Below, piece by piece: positions 47,720 through 59,514 of a stretch of 64,000 nt of DNA. The stretch lies in contig DRHW01000012.1 in assembly GCA_011053005.1 (NCBI GenBank), positions 58,395 to 122,394 on the forward strand. Reading direction: 5' to 3'. Each line of letters begins with the position of its first letter. Within the stretch, counting starts at the first letter, position 1. A program made the translations under genes and the position numbers. Source of the DNA: Methylophaga sp. GTDB lineage: Bacteria > Pseudomonadota > Gammaproteobacteria > Nitrosococcales > Methylophagaceae. The notes beneath the pieces were generated by a model, which worked only from the letters and a program-made list of their open reading frames with translations, did no database searches and was not told where the DNA came from.

Positions 47720-47802
47720 GTATTACCAACGAATATCGACGGCTGTGAGATCGTCTCTGGTTTGCAAGATAGTGCTAAACCCAACGTTTCCCAAAGCATC
47801 AT
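47716..47802 (-). CDS. Candidate 28-residue leader ORF coupled to ribD
   Basis: On the minus strand an ATG at 47802 is preceded by AAGGA (47810-47814) with 7 bases of spacing. The frame encodes 28 residues, beginning MMLWETLGLALSCK and ending IFVGNT, and its TGA stop (47718-47716) overlaps the ribD ATG (47719-47717) as ATGA. ribD has no good ribosome-binding site, so ribosomes finishing this frame could start ribD. I do not recognise the peptide; it could be a leader peptide, a small protein or a translation-coupling device. Protein expression is not shown by sequence alone. Confidence 0.5.
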   Translation of the reverse strand: MMLWETLGLALSCKPETISQPSIFVGNT

Positions 47803-47929
47803 TCAATGTTCCTTAAACGAAGCTGGCTGCAAGCCAGCGTAAGCAAGATAAGCATGGCCTTACTCGCTATAATGTAAGTGTCTTTCTGACTGCAGCTAAT
47901 CATTAGCAATAATGATGTTTACCAACTCT

Positions 47930-48403
47930 TTATTTTTTAATTAACGGGCTAGATAAACTTTCCATCCGCTCAATTTCTTCGCGAAAAGCATTAATGTCTT
48001 GAAAACTACGATATACAGAAGCAAAACGGACATAAGCCACTTCATCAAGTTCGCGTAACGCATCCATGACCCAATCACCAACCAGACGACTTTCAACTTC
48101 GCGATCGCCAGTAGCAATCAATCGCCTTTTGATGACTTGTACTGCGCTATCGACAGCATCAATACTAACCGGTCTTTTTTCTAATGCTTTTAACAAGCCA
48201 GAACGTAATTTATCTTCATCAAACAACGAGCGAGATTGGTCACGCTTAATCAATCTCGGTAAAGTAAGCTCAGCTGTTTCATAGGTCGTAAATCGTTCGT
48301 TGCATTCAACACAACTACGACGTCGACGAATGGCGTCACCTTCAGCAGATAGGCGTGAGTCAACGACTTTAGAGTCATCTGCTCCACAAAAAGGGCAACG
48401 CAT
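47930..48403 (-). CDS. nrdR: Transcriptional repressor NrdR
   Basis: 157 residues. A zinc ribbon (Cys3, Cys6, Cys31, Cys34 in MRCPFC and CVEC) precedes an ATP-cone domain (about 46-136, with [30 protein letters not shown]). NrdR represses ribonucleotide reductase genes according to (d)ATP. It sits 18 bases after glyA and 210 bases before ribD; the glyA-nrdR-ribD linkage is ancient and widely kept. No ribonucleotide reductase gene is in the window. Confidence 0.96.
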   Translation of the reverse strand: MRCPFCGADDSKVVDSRLSAEGDAIRRRRSCVECNERFTTYETAELTLPRLIKRDQSRSLFDEDKLRSGLLKALEKRPVSIDAVDSAVQVIKRRLIATGDREVESRLVGDWVMDALRELDEVAYVRFASVYRSFQDINAFREEIERMESLSSPLIKK

Positions 48404-48421
48404 TCGTCTAATTCGCTCTAG

Positions 48422-49675
48422 TTATGCATACACTGGTAAGCGTTGGCATATTGCCATTGCTTTAGCCTTAACCGTACTTATGACTGCTGCGTCACCACGG
48501 CTATCAACAACATCACACATCCAGCTAGCGAGCTGGATACATTCTTCTTCTTTAAAGCCACGTGTTGTCACGGCAGGTGTACCGACCCGAATGCCTGATG
48601 TCACAAAAGGTGATTGTGGATCATTAGGCACAGCATTTTTATTAACGGTAATATTCGCATCACCCAACCAAATGTCTACTTCCTTACCTGTTAAACCCGC
48701 TTCGATGAAGCTAACAAGGAACAAATGATCGTCAGTACCTTTAGAAATGACGTCATAACCACGATCCATAAAGACCTTAGCCATCGCTTGTGCATTTTTA
48801 ATCACTTGTTGCTGATACGTTTTAAATTCAGGCAACATCGCTTCTTTGAAGGCAATCGCTTTTGCTGCAATAACATGCATTAATGGACCACCTTGCATGC
48901 CAGGGAAGACAGCAGAGTTCAATTTTTTCTCGATCTCTTCATTAGCCTTAGCTAAGATCAAACCACCACGTGGACCACGTAAAGTTTTATGGGTTGTTGT
49001 TGTTGTAATATCAGCAATTTGTACAGGACTTGGATATAAACCTGCTGCAACTAAACCAGCGATGTGTGCCATATCAACTAATAAATACGCATTGATAGAA
49101 TCTGCGATATCTCTGAAACGTTGCCAATCAATGACACGTGAATACGCTGAGAATCCAGCTACGATCATTTTAGGTTTATGTTCTTTTGCTAAACGTTCAA
49201 CTTCATCATAATCAATTTCCCCTGTTTCAGGGTTCAATCCATATGAGAATGAGTTATAAATTTTACCCGAAGAGCTTACTTTAGAACCATGTGTCAAATG
49301 ACCACCATGCGCCAAACTCATACCAAGAATCGTATCGCCAGCTTGTAATAAAGCAAGGTAAACAGCTTGATTGGCTTGTGAGCCTGAGTGCGGTTGTACA
49401 TTGGCATAATCAGCGCCAAATAATGATTTTGCACGATCGATGGCTAATCGCTCAGCTTGATCGACATATTCACAACCACCGTAATAACGCTTGCCAGGAT
49501 AACCTTCAGCATACTTGTTGGTTAAAGAAGAGCCTTGCGCTTCCAGCACTCGTGGGCTAGTGTAGTTTTCAGAAGCGATCAATTCGATATGATCTTCTTG
49601 ACGCTGATTTTCAGCCTCAATCGCGTTAAAAATTTCGTCATCAAAACCAGCAATGGTCATATTTTTCTTGTACAC
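48422..49675 (-). CDS. glyA: Serine hydroxymethyltransferase
   Basis: 417 residues, the same length as E. coli GlyA. It interconverts serine and glycine and charges tetrahydrofolate. Lys230 in [15 protein letters not shown] binds [18 protein letters not shown] and [18 protein letters not shown] are the substrate-binding regions. The start is GTG at 49675, with AGGGG 7 bases upstream, because [16 protein letters not shown] aligns with E. coli MLKREMNIADYDAELW; an internal ATG at 49660 would shorten the protein. It heads the nrdR-rib run and is divergent from a dehydrogenase gene. Confidence 0.97.
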   Translation of the reverse strand: MYKKNMTIAGFDDEIFNAIEAENQRQEDHIELIASENYTSPRVLEAQGSSLTNKYAEGYPGKRYYGGCEYVDQAERLAIDRAKSLFGADYANVQPHSGSQANQAVYLALLQAGDTILGMSLAHGGHLTHGSKVSSSGKIYNSFSYGLNPETGEIDYDEVERLAKEHKPKMIVAGFSAYSRVIDWQRFRDIADSINAYLLVDMAHIAGLVAAGLYPSPVQIADITTTTTHKTLRGPRGGLILAKANEEIEKKLNSAVFPGMQGGPLMHVIAAKAIAFKEAMLPEFKTYQQQVIKNAQAMAKVFMDRGYDVISKGTDDHLFLVSFIEAGLTGKEVDIWLGDANITVNKNAVPNDPQSPFVTSGIRVGTPAVTTRGFKEEECIQLASWMCDVVDSRGDAAVISTVKAKAMAICQRLPVYA

Positions 49676-49784
49676 AGTATTCCCCTGTTTCTACTGTAAA
49701 ATAGTCGCTTATTCTATCTCACTACGCCGTTAGCTTCTATGCTCTCGCACTATTTTTATTTACATGTTACGGAAATAATTCATC

Positions 49785-50645
49785 ATGAACATCGCATTAT
49801 TAGGAACAGGCTTGATGGGACAAGCACTCGTCGAGCATTTACTGACCGAAAGACAAACCGTTACTGTCTTCAATCGAACAGTAGAAAAAGTAGCTGACCT
49901 GAAGCAAAATGGGGCGTTGGTTGCTTCCACTGCGCAAGAAGCACTGATGAACAGCGAATTTTGTATACTTATGCTGAGTGATGCTGACGCGATTCACGCA
50001 GTGTTAAATTCAATTAAGAACGAAGTATTTAAAGATAAGATCATTATTCAAATGGGGACTATTTCACCTGATGAATCTCGTTCAATTAGCCACTATATAA
50101 ACGAACGCCAAGGTCGGTATTTAGAATGTCCAGTATTAGGAAGCTTACCGGAAGCACGAAGTGGTTCATTAATTTTAATGGCAGGAGGCTCAGATGAAGA
50201 CTACAACGCTGCTTTACCGCTGCTAAAAATCATCGGTAAAAATCCGCGTCATATCGGTGATATTGGTCAAGGTGCTACCGTTAAACTAGCGATGAATCAA
50301 TTGATTGCTGGGCTTACATCGAGTTTTGCGTTGAGTCTAGCACTCGTCGAAAAAGAAGGCATTGAAACAGAACAGTTTATGTCTATTGTCCGAGATAGCG
50401 CTTTATACGCGCCGACATTTGATAAGAAGCTAGATCGTATGTTATCTCGTGACTATTCCTTGCCAAATTTTCCGACTAAGCATTTAGCAAAAGATACACG
50501 ATTATTTTTATCGGTGGCTCAACAGTTGAATTTAGAAACCTGCGCCTTAGAAGGCATTAGCCAATTATTAGATAAAACATTAGAGCAAGACTTAGCCGAT
50601 ACTGATTATTCGGCAATCATGGCCGGAATAACAAAAGGTCAGTAG
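49785..50645 (+). CDS. NAD(P)-dependent beta-hydroxyacid dehydrogenase (HIBADH/GLYR-like)
   Basis: 286 residues of the 3-hydroxyisobutyrate dehydrogenase / glyoxylate reductase superfamily. The N-terminal Rossmann motif GTGLMGQAL (7-15) with FNRT at the end of the second strand suggests NADP preference (inference). ECPVLGSLPEARSGSL is the substrate-binding loop and GQGATVKLAMNQL carries the catalytic lysine. The C-terminal helical domain is complete. The substrate could be glyoxylate, succinic semialdehyde or a similar small aldehyde acid. It is alone on the plus strand between glyA and the shared terminator; no pathway partner is adjacent. Confidence 0.85.
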   Translation: MNIALLGTGLMGQALVEHLLTERQTVTVFNRTVEKVADLKQNGALVASTAQEALMNSEFCILMLSDADAIHAVLNSIKNEVFKDKIIIQMGTISPDESRSISHYINERQGRYLECPVLGSLPEARSGSLILMAGGSDEDYNAALPLLKIIGKNPRHIGDIGQGATVKLAMNQLIAGLTSSFALSLALVEKEGIETEQFMSIVRDSALYAPTFDKKLDRMLSRDYSLPNFPTKHLAKDTRLFLSVAQQLNLETCALEGISQLLDKTLEQDLADTDYSAIMAGITKGQ

Positions 50646-50649
50646 AAAC

Positions 50650-50677
50650 AAAAACGCCCTCTTTCGAGGGCGTTTAA
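50650..50677. terminator. Terminator between the dehydrogenase gene and purA
   Basis: Stem AAACGCCCTC / GAGGGCGTTT with a TTTC loop (50652-50675). The minus strand has the longer T-run (five), so it is better for the purA operon, but it can act on both strands. Confidence 0.9.
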
Positions 50678-50691
50678 TTATCGCTTAAATT

Positions 50692-53179
<2,488 letters not shown>

Positions 53180-53183
53180 CTAA

Positions 53184-53381
53184 TCAATTTACCCAATAAA
53201 GTAATGCAATACCCAAAATCATACTAAAAAATCCAATGCTTCTTAATTGTTGATCTTCCATATTGGCCATTTGCAATAAAACGCGACGAAACGCTATTGG
53301 ATTTAAAAACGGCATAATACCTTCTATTACTAGCATTAATGCCGAACCTATCCATAAACTATGCAATAACGTGTCGCTCAC
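53184..53381 (-). CDS. yjeT: YjeT family membrane protein (DUF2065)
   Basis: 65 residues with two membrane helices (about 7-28 and 46-63). LMLVIEGIMPFLNPIAFRRVLLQMANM and GFFSMILGIALLYWV fit DUF2065. The function is unknown. It is nearly always found directly downstream of hflC, as here (5 bases), and 4 bases before hisZ. It is a real gene in the hflK-hflC-yjeT-hisZ run, not a shadow, because coding spacing and synteny agree. Confidence 0.85.
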   Translation of the reverse strand: MSDTLLHSLWIGSALMLVIEGIMPFLNPIAFRRVLLQMANMEDQQLRSIGFFSMILGIALLYWVN

Positions 53382-53386
53382 AAAAT

Positions 53387-54253
53387 TTATTTAACGCTTG
53401 AACCGCTAAAGTTATTGAAAAACTCACCTTTTGGTTCAATTACCAGCATATCGTCACCCGTAAATACATTTTGATAGGCTGTTAGACGGCGATAGAATGA
53501 ATAAAAGTCACTGTTTTGGCCATAGGCTTTAGCATAGGTGTCTGTGGCTTTTGCATCACCCATACCACGTAACTCTTCAGCAGTACGTTTTGCATCAGCA
53601 AGAATAATAGTACGTTGACGATCGGCATCTGAACGAATTTTCTCTGCTTCTTCAGCACCTTGTGAACGTAGCGTTTTAGCGACACGCTCACGTTCAGCTT
53701 CCATACGCGTATAAACTGACGAACTAACTTCTGATGGCAAATCAATACGTTTAATACGAACGTTAACGATTTCAATACCAAATTTAGTTGCTGTTTTATT
53801 TGCGTCAGTAATAATCTGATCAACCATACTTGTGCGGTCACCCGATACCAATTGTTGAATAGTACGTTTACCAAACTCACCACGTAATAAATCTTTGATT
53901 ATTTGTGACAAACGCAACTGTGCTCGATCCTCGACACCACCCATTGATGTGTAATAAGCAGAGACGTCAGCAATGCGCCACAGGATGAAAGAGTCAACGA
54001 TTACGTTTTTCTTTTCACCGGTTAAATAACGTGATGGCGTTGCATCAAAGGATAAAACACGACCATCAAACCGGCGAACTTCATTTACAAAAGGAATTTT
54101 GAAGTGAATACCAGGTTGAAAGTCAGAGCGCTCAATTTGACCTAGACGTAATAATAAAACACGTTGACGTTCGTCGACAAAAAATACGGATGTAATAGCA
54201 GTTATGAATGCTAATAAACATAGGAAAATAATTATATTCGTACGTGAAGACAT
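53387..54253 (-). CDS. hflC: Protease modulator HflC
   Basis: About 288 residues from the ATG at 54253, which lies one base after the hflK stop and is preceded by AGAGGGAG inside the hflK end; a longer frame from 54283 would overlap hflK by 29 bases. One N-terminal membrane helix (about 5-27) and a periplasmic SPFH/band-7 domain (about 28-200), with FVDERQRVLLLRLGQI and IVNVRIKRIDLPSEV, followed by a long alanine/glutamate helix (AEAERERVAKTLRSQGAEEAEKI-like). With HflK it forms a large cage around the FtsH protease and restrains it. Confidence 0.94.
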   Translation of the reverse strand: MSSRTNIIIFLCLLAFITAITSVFFVDERQRVLLLRLGQIERSDFQPGIHFKIPFVNEVRRFDGRVLSFDATPSRYLTGEKKNVIVDSFILWRIADVSAYYTSMGGVEDRAQLRLSQIIKDLLRGEFGKRTIQQLVSGDRTSMVDQIITDANKTATKFGIEIVNVRIKRIDLPSEVSSSVYTRMEAERERVAKTLRSQGAEEAEKIRSDADRQRTIILADAKRTAEELRGMGDAKATDTYAKAYGQNSDFYSFYRRLTAYQNVFTGDDMLVIEPKGEFFNNFSGSSVK

Positions 54254-54254
54254 C

Positions 54255-55457
54255 TTAACGGCTCCCTCTGCTACGTGCATCATCGCGAGGTGATGCAGAA
54301 TTTGATGACGATGTGCCCGATGTTGAATTGCTATTAATTAACGAGTCAGGATTGATTCGCGATGATGCCTCAGATGAGCCTCCACGCATTTTATCTAAAG
54401 GGAGATACAACACATTGTTGCTCTCTTTAGAAACATCAACCATCACTTTTTGTGTTTTACTATAAACAGATTCCATCGTATCTAGATACAAGCGTTCTTT
54501 AGTAATTAAAGGTGCTTTCTCATATTCATTCATCACTTGCAAAAAACGACTTGTTTCACCTTCTGCTTTCGCCATTATTTGACTCTTATAAGCTTCAGCT
54601 TCTTGGACAAGTCTAAATGCGGCACCACGTGCTCTAGGTACCACATCATTAGCATAAGCTTCAGCTTCATTTTTTTGACGTACTTCATCCTCACGCGCTT
54701 TTACCACATCGGCAAAAGCAGCTTGAACTTGCTCTGGCGGCTGAACGTCTTGCATATTTACGCTAGTAATCATTAAACCTGTTTCATGAATATCTAACAT
54801 AGATTGCAGTAACACTTCGGTTCCAGCGGCAATGGCACTCCGTCCCTCTGTCAACACGAAGTCCATCTTTGAAGTACCGACTGTTTCACGTACTGCACTT
54901 TCTGTCATCTGACGCAGTGTCAGATCAGGATTTCTAACATTAAACAAATAGTGAGATGCATCTTTAATGCGATATTGCACAGCTATTTTCAAGTCAACAA
55001 TGTTTTCGTCTTGAGTCAACATTAACGATTCTGAGAGTATAGTATTTGCACTTCGACCATCCGTAGAGCGATAACCTATTTCTATATTTCGAATCTGTTC
55101 AACGTCAACCACTTCGACTGTTTCAATTGGATAAGGGAGATGCCAGTGAGGTCCAGAAGTTGTTGTATCAGTGTACGCACCAAAACGAACTACTACACCT
55201 TGTTCGGCGGGTTCAACTATATAAATACCTGACGCTAACCAAACAACAAAGACGACAGCGGCGATCAAGCCTAAACCAATCGCACCACCTTGACCTGTTG
55301 GTTGTTCATTTGAGCTATTTGACGATGAGCCGCCAAACATTCCACCTAATTTGTTTTTCAGGTTACGCAGTACATCGTCAAGATCAGGGGGACCATCATT
55401 GCCACGGTTATTACCCCATGGGTCTTTATCGTCCTTACCAGGTTCGTTCCAAGCCAT
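54255..55457 (-). CDS. hflK: Protease modulator HflK
   Basis: About 400 residues from the ATG at 55457 (GGAG at 6 bases); a TTG-initiated frame four codons longer is less likely. A glycine- and aspartate-rich cytoplasmic N-terminus (PGKDDKDPWGNNRGNDGPP) precedes one membrane helix (about 65-87) and the SPFH domain (IYIVEPAEQGVVVRFG). A Ser/Asn/Arg-rich tail ends the protein. HflK and HflC regulate FtsH. The order hfq-hflX-hflK-hflC is conserved. Confidence 0.94.
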   Translation of the reverse strand: MAWNEPGKDDKDPWGNNRGNDGPPDLDDVLRNLKNKLGGMFGGSSSNSSNEQPTGQGGAIGLGLIAAVVFVVWLASGIYIVEPAEQGVVVRFGAYTDTTTSGPHWHLPYPIETVEVVDVEQIRNIEIGYRSTDGRSANTILSESLMLTQDENIVDLKIAVQYRIKDASHYLFNVRNPDLTLRQMTESAVRETVGTSKMDFVLTEGRSAIAAGTEVLLQSMLDIHETGLMITSVNMQDVQPPEQVQAAFADVVKAREDEVRQKNEAEAYANDVVPRARGAAFRLVQEAEAYKSQIMAKAEGETSRFLQVMNEYEKAPLITKERLYLDTMESVYSKTQKVMVDVSKESNNVLYLPLDKMRGGSSEASSRINPDSLINSNSTSGTSSSNSASPRDDARSRGSR

Positions 55458-55519
55458 TTGGCGCTCCAAAATTGAGTTTAATTAATTCAAACGTGCTTAT
55501 TTTACGGAGATCATCGGCT

Positions 55520-56680
55520 TTAGGGAACCGTTGATTCAGTTACATCATCTAATTCTTCAGTATCTTCGGGAAAATATTCTTGTAAGGCTTGTCGGAGTAA
55601 ATCAATACCCTCACCCGTTTTGGCTGAAAGCCAGACCCGCGTGATTCGTCCATTTTCATCGCGATCAAGTCGTGGTTTTTGATCTTCAAGAAGATCAATT
55701 TTATTACAAACAATTAACTGTGGCACCTCATCAGCGCCAATTTGTTGTAAAACGTCATCAACGTGATGCAATAGATCATCGCGATCGGCAGCACCCGCCT
55801 CAACAACATGGAGTAATAAAGCAGCATCTCGCGTTTCATCTAAAGTAGATCGAAATGATTCGACTAAGTCGTGAGGAAGTTTTCTGATAAAACCTACTGT
55901 ATCGGCCATAATTAATGGCTGTATATCATGAAGTTTCATACGTCTTAGCGTAGGATCTAGTGTAGCAAACAGACGATCGTCTGCATAAACTTCAGAAGCA
56001 GTCAATCGATTGAACAAGCTTGATTTGCCCATGTTGGTATAACCAACTAATGAGACAACAGCTATATCACTGCGCTGGCGAGAACGACGTCCTTGGTCAC
56101 GTTGTGACTGAACTTTCTCAAGTCTCTTTTTAAGTGATTTAACACGCTGTGCTAATAAACGACGATCCGTTTCTAACTGTGACTCACCTGGCCCACGCAT
56201 ACCGATCCCACCTTTTTGTCGCTCAAGATGGGTCCAGCCTCGAACAAGTCGGGTCGACATATGTTGTAGCTGAGCTAATTCAACCTGTAACTTACCTTCG
56301 TGAGATCGTGCTCTTCGTGCAAAAATATCAAGAATAAGCCCTGTTCGGCCAATAACACTACACTCTAATTGTTTCTCTAAATTTCGTTCTTGGCTTGGTG
56401 ATAAATCATGATTAAAAATGACTAAAGCTGCATGATTCGCGAGTACTTGTTGGCGAATTTCTTCCACCTTACCAGTACCTGCAAAAAATTTGGCATCAGG
56501 TCGTTGGCGTTTACCATGAACAATGGTGGCAATAGTTACACCAGTAGAGCCAACTAGTTCAATAAACTCTTGTTCTGCTTCTGCAAAATCAGAGACATTT
56601 AAATCAAGATGGACAAGAACAACGGCTTCTTTTTTTGATGCATCATCAAATGCCGCATTACTATTTGGACGCTCAAACAA
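55520..56680 (-). CDS. hflX: Ribosome-splitting GTPase HflX
   Basis: 386 residues. The glycine-rich linker GIGMRGPGESQLETDRR and the GTPase domain (from about 200) with P-loop GYTNMGKSSLFNRL, switch DPTLRRM, G3 DTVGFIRKLPHDLV and NKID are all clear. HflX binds the 50S subunit and splits stalled ribosomes after stress. The P-loop has Met where Ala is usual (GYTNAGKST), a mild variant that should not harm function. It starts 13 bases after the hfq stop. Confidence 0.95.
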   Translation of the reverse strand: MFERPNSNAAFDDASKKEAVVLVHLDLNVSDFAEAEQEFIELVGSTGVTIATIVHGKRQRPDAKFFAGTGKVEEIRQQVLANHAALVIFNHDLSPSQERNLEKQLECSVIGRTGLILDIFARRARSHEGKLQVELAQLQHMSTRLVRGWTHLERQKGGIGMRGPGESQLETDRRLLAQRVKSLKKRLEKVQSQRDQGRRSRQRSDIAVVSLVGYTNMGKSSLFNRLTASEVYADDRLFATLDPTLRRMKLHDIQPLIMADTVGFIRKLPHDLVESFRSTLDETRDAALLLHVVEAGAADRDDLLHHVDDVLQQIGADEVPQLIVCNKIDLLEDQKPRLDRDENGRITRVWLSAKTGEGIDLLRQALQEYFPEDTEELDDVTESTVP

Positions 56681-56693
56681 TCAAAATACTCCT

Positions 56694-56918
56694 TTAATCA
56701 TCAGCAGTTATAACAACATTCCTAACGGGAACAATTGTTGATATTGCATGTTTATAAACCATTTGATTCACAGAGTTTTTCAATAAAATGACAAACTGAT
56801 CAAAAGAATCAATTTGACCTTGCAGTTTAATGCCATTAATCAAAAAAATAGAAACCGGAACATTTTCACGTCGTAAAGCGTTTAAAAATGGATCTTGCAG
56901 TTGCTGTGCCTTGGCCAT
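56694..56918 (-). CDS. hfq: RNA chaperone Hfq
   Basis: 74 residues, shorter than the E. coli protein (102) because the disordered C-terminal tail is nearly absent. Sm1 ([25 protein letters not shown]) and Sm2 ([12 protein letters not shown]) are intact, with the YKHA residues of the proximal RNA-binding face. Hfq forms a hexameric ring matching sRNAs to mRNAs. It lies between miaA and hflX as in most gammaproteobacteria. Only a short tail ([10 protein letters not shown]) follows the Sm core. Confidence 0.97.
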   Translation of the reverse strand: MAKAQQLQDPFLNALRRENVPVSIFLINGIKLQGQIDSFDQFVILLKNSVNQMVYKHAISTIVPVRNVVITADD

Positions 56919-56977
56919 GTATCACTCCTTGTTGTTATTGTAGTTTTATAGTGAAATTTTAATTCTATGGGTTACGA

Positions 56978-57940
56978 TTAAATTGTCAATTCTGGGCATT
57001 GAGCTTTTATATACTGTACAACCTCATCAACGGGCAAATCAGGACCACTATCAAACCAAGCTCCATCTGGTTGTGCTCTCAACCATGTTAATTGACGTTT
57101 AGCCATTTGTCTTGTCGCGATGATCGCTTTTTCAATCATCTCTTCTTGATTATATTCGCCTGCAAGGTGTGACCAAGCCTGACGATAACCAACGGCTCGA
57201 ATCGAGGGTAAATCAGGATGACAATCTTTACGACTAAACAATGCCTTCACTTCATCGATAAAACCTTTAGCCACCATGGTTTGATACCGCAGAGCAATTC
57301 TTTGATGTAAAACGCCGCGATCGAAGGGGCTAAGAATCATTTTAATAATTCTATAAGGTAATGTACTGGTTGTGATATTAGTGAGTTCAGTTAAGCTTTT
57401 ACCTGTAATTTCATACACTTCTAATGCACGCTGTAATCGCTGGGGATCATTAATATGGATTCTTGCTGCAGAAATAGGATCAACAGCAGTCAGACGCTGG
57501 TGTAAATGTGCCAAACCATGCTGTTCAGTCTCGCGTTCTAACTGAGCGCGTATGTTTAGATCGGCAGTAGGTAAGTCAGCTAAACCTTGCTCTAAAGCTT
57601 TAAAATACAACATCGTTCCGCCCACAAGTAGCGGCACTTTGCCTCTGGCCGTGATATCTGCCATAAGCCTCAAAGCATCATGTCTAAATGCACCCACGGA
57701 ATAGCTATCTGTTGGCTCGATTATATCGACTAAATGGTGTGGATATTGACTGAGTATTTCGGGGTCTGGTTTGGCCGTACCAATATCCATCCCTCGATAA
57801 ACGAGTGCGGAATCGACACTGATAATCTCGACAGGAAAACGATTAGCGATAGCAAGTGCTAAATCAGTTTTTCCTGCTGCCGTTGGCCCCATAATAAATA
57901 GGGCCGGTGGTAACATTGATGATGTTGAATCTAGATTCAA
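56978..57940 (-). CDS. miaA: tRNA dimethylallyltransferase
   Basis: About 320 residues if the TTG at 57940 is used. That TTG overlaps the rho stop as TTGA, as pdxA does with surA, and gives an N-terminus about as long as in E. coli; an ATG at 57916 would give 312 residues. Neither has a strong ribosome-binding site. [16 protein letters not shown] is the P-loop and [18 protein letters not shown] and [11 protein letters not shown] follow. It adds a dimethylallyl group to A37 of tRNAs reading UNN codons. The 18-base palindrome 57924-57941 covers the start region. Confidence 0.92.
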   Translation of the reverse strand: MNLDSTSSMLPPALFIMGPTAAGKTDLALAIANRFPVEIISVDSALVYRGMDIGTAKPDPEILSQYPHHLVDIIEPTDSYSVGAFRHDALRLMADITARGKVPLLVGGTMLYFKALEQGLADLPTADLNIRAQLERETEQHGLAHLHQRLTAVDPISAARIHINDPQRLQRALEVYEITGKSLTELTNITTSTLPYRIIKMILSPFDRGVLHQRIALRYQTMVAKGFIDEVKALFSRKDCHPDLPSIRAVGYRQAWSHLAGEYNQEEMIEKAIIATRQMAKRQLTWLRAQPDGAWFDSGPDLPVDEVVQYIKAQCPELTI

Positions 57941-57941
57941 C
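57924..57941. promoter_or_regulatory. 18-bp perfect palindrome at the rho/miaA junction
   Basis: GTTGAATCTAGATTCAAC reads the same on both strands. In RNA it could fold as GUUGAAU/AUUCAAC with a CUAG loop. It contains the rho stop codon and the TTG start of miaA, and ends 7 bases before the alternative ATG. Confidence 0.6.
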
Positions 57942-59196
57942 CTTGCTTCATCGTATCGTAAAAGTCAGCATTAGTTTTAGTAGCCTTCAAGCGATCCATT
58001 AAAAATTCCATCGCATCGATAGGATCCATAGGCGCTAATAGCTTACGTAAAATCCATAACTTATGTAAATCATCACTGTCTGTCAGTAGATCTTCTTTAC
58101 GCGTACCTGAACGGGTTACATTAATAGCCGGATAAATACGACGATCAGCTAATTTACGCTCTAGTTGAAGCTCCATATTACCGGTACCTTTGAATTCTTC
58201 AAAGATAACCTCATCCATTCGTGAGCCGGTTTCAACTAAGGCTGTAGCGATGATAGTAAGACTACCACCTTCTTCAATATTACGAGCTGCACCGAAGAAA
58301 CGTTTTGGCCTTTGTAAAGCGTTCGCATCAACACCGCCTGTCAATACCTTACCTGATGAGGGTGCAACCGTATTATAAGCTCGTGCTAAACGTGTAATTG
58401 AATCTAATAAGATAACAACGTCATGTTTATGTTCGACTAAACGTTTTGCTTTTTCTATAACCATTTCAGCGACTTGTACATGGCGCGTTGCTGGTTCATC
58501 AAAAGTACTCGAAACAACTTCACCTTTAACCGAACGTTCCATCTCTGTTACTTCTTCAGGGCGTTCATCGATCAATAAAACGATTAAATCACTATCAGGG
58601 TAGTTCGCTGCGATTGATTGAGCCACCATTTGTAAAATCATCGTTTTACCGGATTTAGGTGGAGCTACAATCAGTGCACGTTGACCTTTACCAATCGGCG
58701 CCGCCAAATCAATGATTCGAGGCGTTAAATCTTCGGTACTGCCATTGCCACGCTCTAAGGTAAAACGTTCATTTGGAAATAACGGGGTTAAATTTTCAAA
58801 AGGAACTTTATTTTTTGACTGTTCAGGTTTTTCATAATTAATTTCATCAACTTTAATTAGAGCAAAGTAACGTTCACTGTCTTTAGGCGCTCTAATTTTA
58901 CCGGTAATCGTATCTCCTGTTCGTAGATGAAAACGACGAATTTGACTAGGAGATACATATACATCATCAGGACCAGCGATATATGAAGCTTCGGCTGAGC
59001 GTAAAAAACCAAATCCATCTTGTAACAACTCAAGCACGCCTGTCGTGATAACTTCTTCACCCTGCTTTGCATGTTCTTTAACGATTGAAAAAATCAAGTC
59101 TTGTTTACGATTTCTTGCCAAGCCTTCTAGCTTCATTGATAGAGCAAGCTCCATAAGCTCGGCAGCAGACTGCTTTTTAAGTTCTGTCAGATTCAT
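57937..59196 (-). CDS. rho: Transcription termination factor Rho
   Basis: 419 residues, the length of the E. coli protein. The N-terminal RNA-binding OB-fold carries DGFGFLRS, and the ATPase domain has Walker [13 protein letters not shown], Walker [17 protein letters not shown] and the [34 protein letters not shown] motif with Q- and R-loops. Rho is the hexameric helicase that releases untranslated transcripts. The usual upstream gene trxA is absent; instead a histidine kinase gene ends 318 bases upstream. Promoter at 59317-59344. rho overlaps the start of miaA. Confidence 0.98.
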   Translation of the reverse strand: MNLTELKKQSAAELMELALSMKLEGLARNRKQDLIFSIVKEHAKQGEEVITTGVLELLQDGFGFLRSAEASYIAGPDDVYVSPSQIRRFHLRTGDTITGKIRAPKDSERYFALIKVDEINYEKPEQSKNKVPFENLTPLFPNERFTLERGNGSTEDLTPRIIDLAAPIGKGQRALIVAPPKSGKTMILQMVAQSIAANYPDSDLIVLLIDERPEEVTEMERSVKGEVVSSTFDEPATRHVQVAEMVIEKAKRLVEHKHDVVILLDSITRLARAYNTVAPSSGKVLTGGVDANALQRPKRFFGAARNIEEGGSLTIIATALVETGSRMDEVIFEEFKGTGNMELQLERKLADRRIYPAINVTRSGTRKEDLLTDSDDLHKLWILRKLLAPMDPIDAMEFLMDRLKATKTNADFYDTMKQG

Positions 59197-59274
59197 GTAA
59201 TACCTAAAGTGGGATTTTTAATATAGAAATAGATGTATACGCGATAAGGCTGTATAGAGGATTTATTTTGGGAG

Positions 59275-59310
59275 TGGTTTTTGAAATTGCATAATATTTG
59301 CAAAAAACCA
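59275..59310 (-). promoter_or_regulatory. 5'-terminal stem-loop in the rho leader
   Basis: On the minus strand TGGTTTTT pairs with AAAAACCA at the ends of a 36-base segment, with TTGCA/TGCAA forming an inner stem. Its 5' edge coincides with the predicted transcription start (about 59310). The leader from there to the rho ATG is about 110 bases. Confidence 0.5.
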
Positions 59311-59316
59311 GTTTTC

Positions 59317-59344
59317 AGTATATCTAAATACTTCTCGTAGTCAA
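59317..59344 (-). promoter_or_regulatory. rho promoter
   Basis: On the minus strand TTGACT (59339-59344), a 16-base spacer and TATACT (59317-59322), each five of six to consensus. This is the only good promoter pair in the 318-base rho upstream region (59197-59514), where no gene is visible. Confidence 0.7.
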
Positions 59345-59514
59345 GTTTTAATGCTTTAAATTTAACATGTTGTTGATTAAGCTAATTTTGAAATATAAAA
59401 ATCAGCTACGTTTATAAGAAAAACACAAGCCAATTCTCAAATCAAGATGACTCTATAACATGACAATACTTACAAAAATGAACGTCTTCTAAGCAGCGAA
59501 TAAACGTATTTTAA

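Noticed and set aside
47720..47929. FMN riboswitch upstream of ribD
   Set aside because: I looked for the conserved RFN-element core segments on the minus strand and found none; only a 7-bp hairpin (47822-47838) without T-run and the small frame are present.
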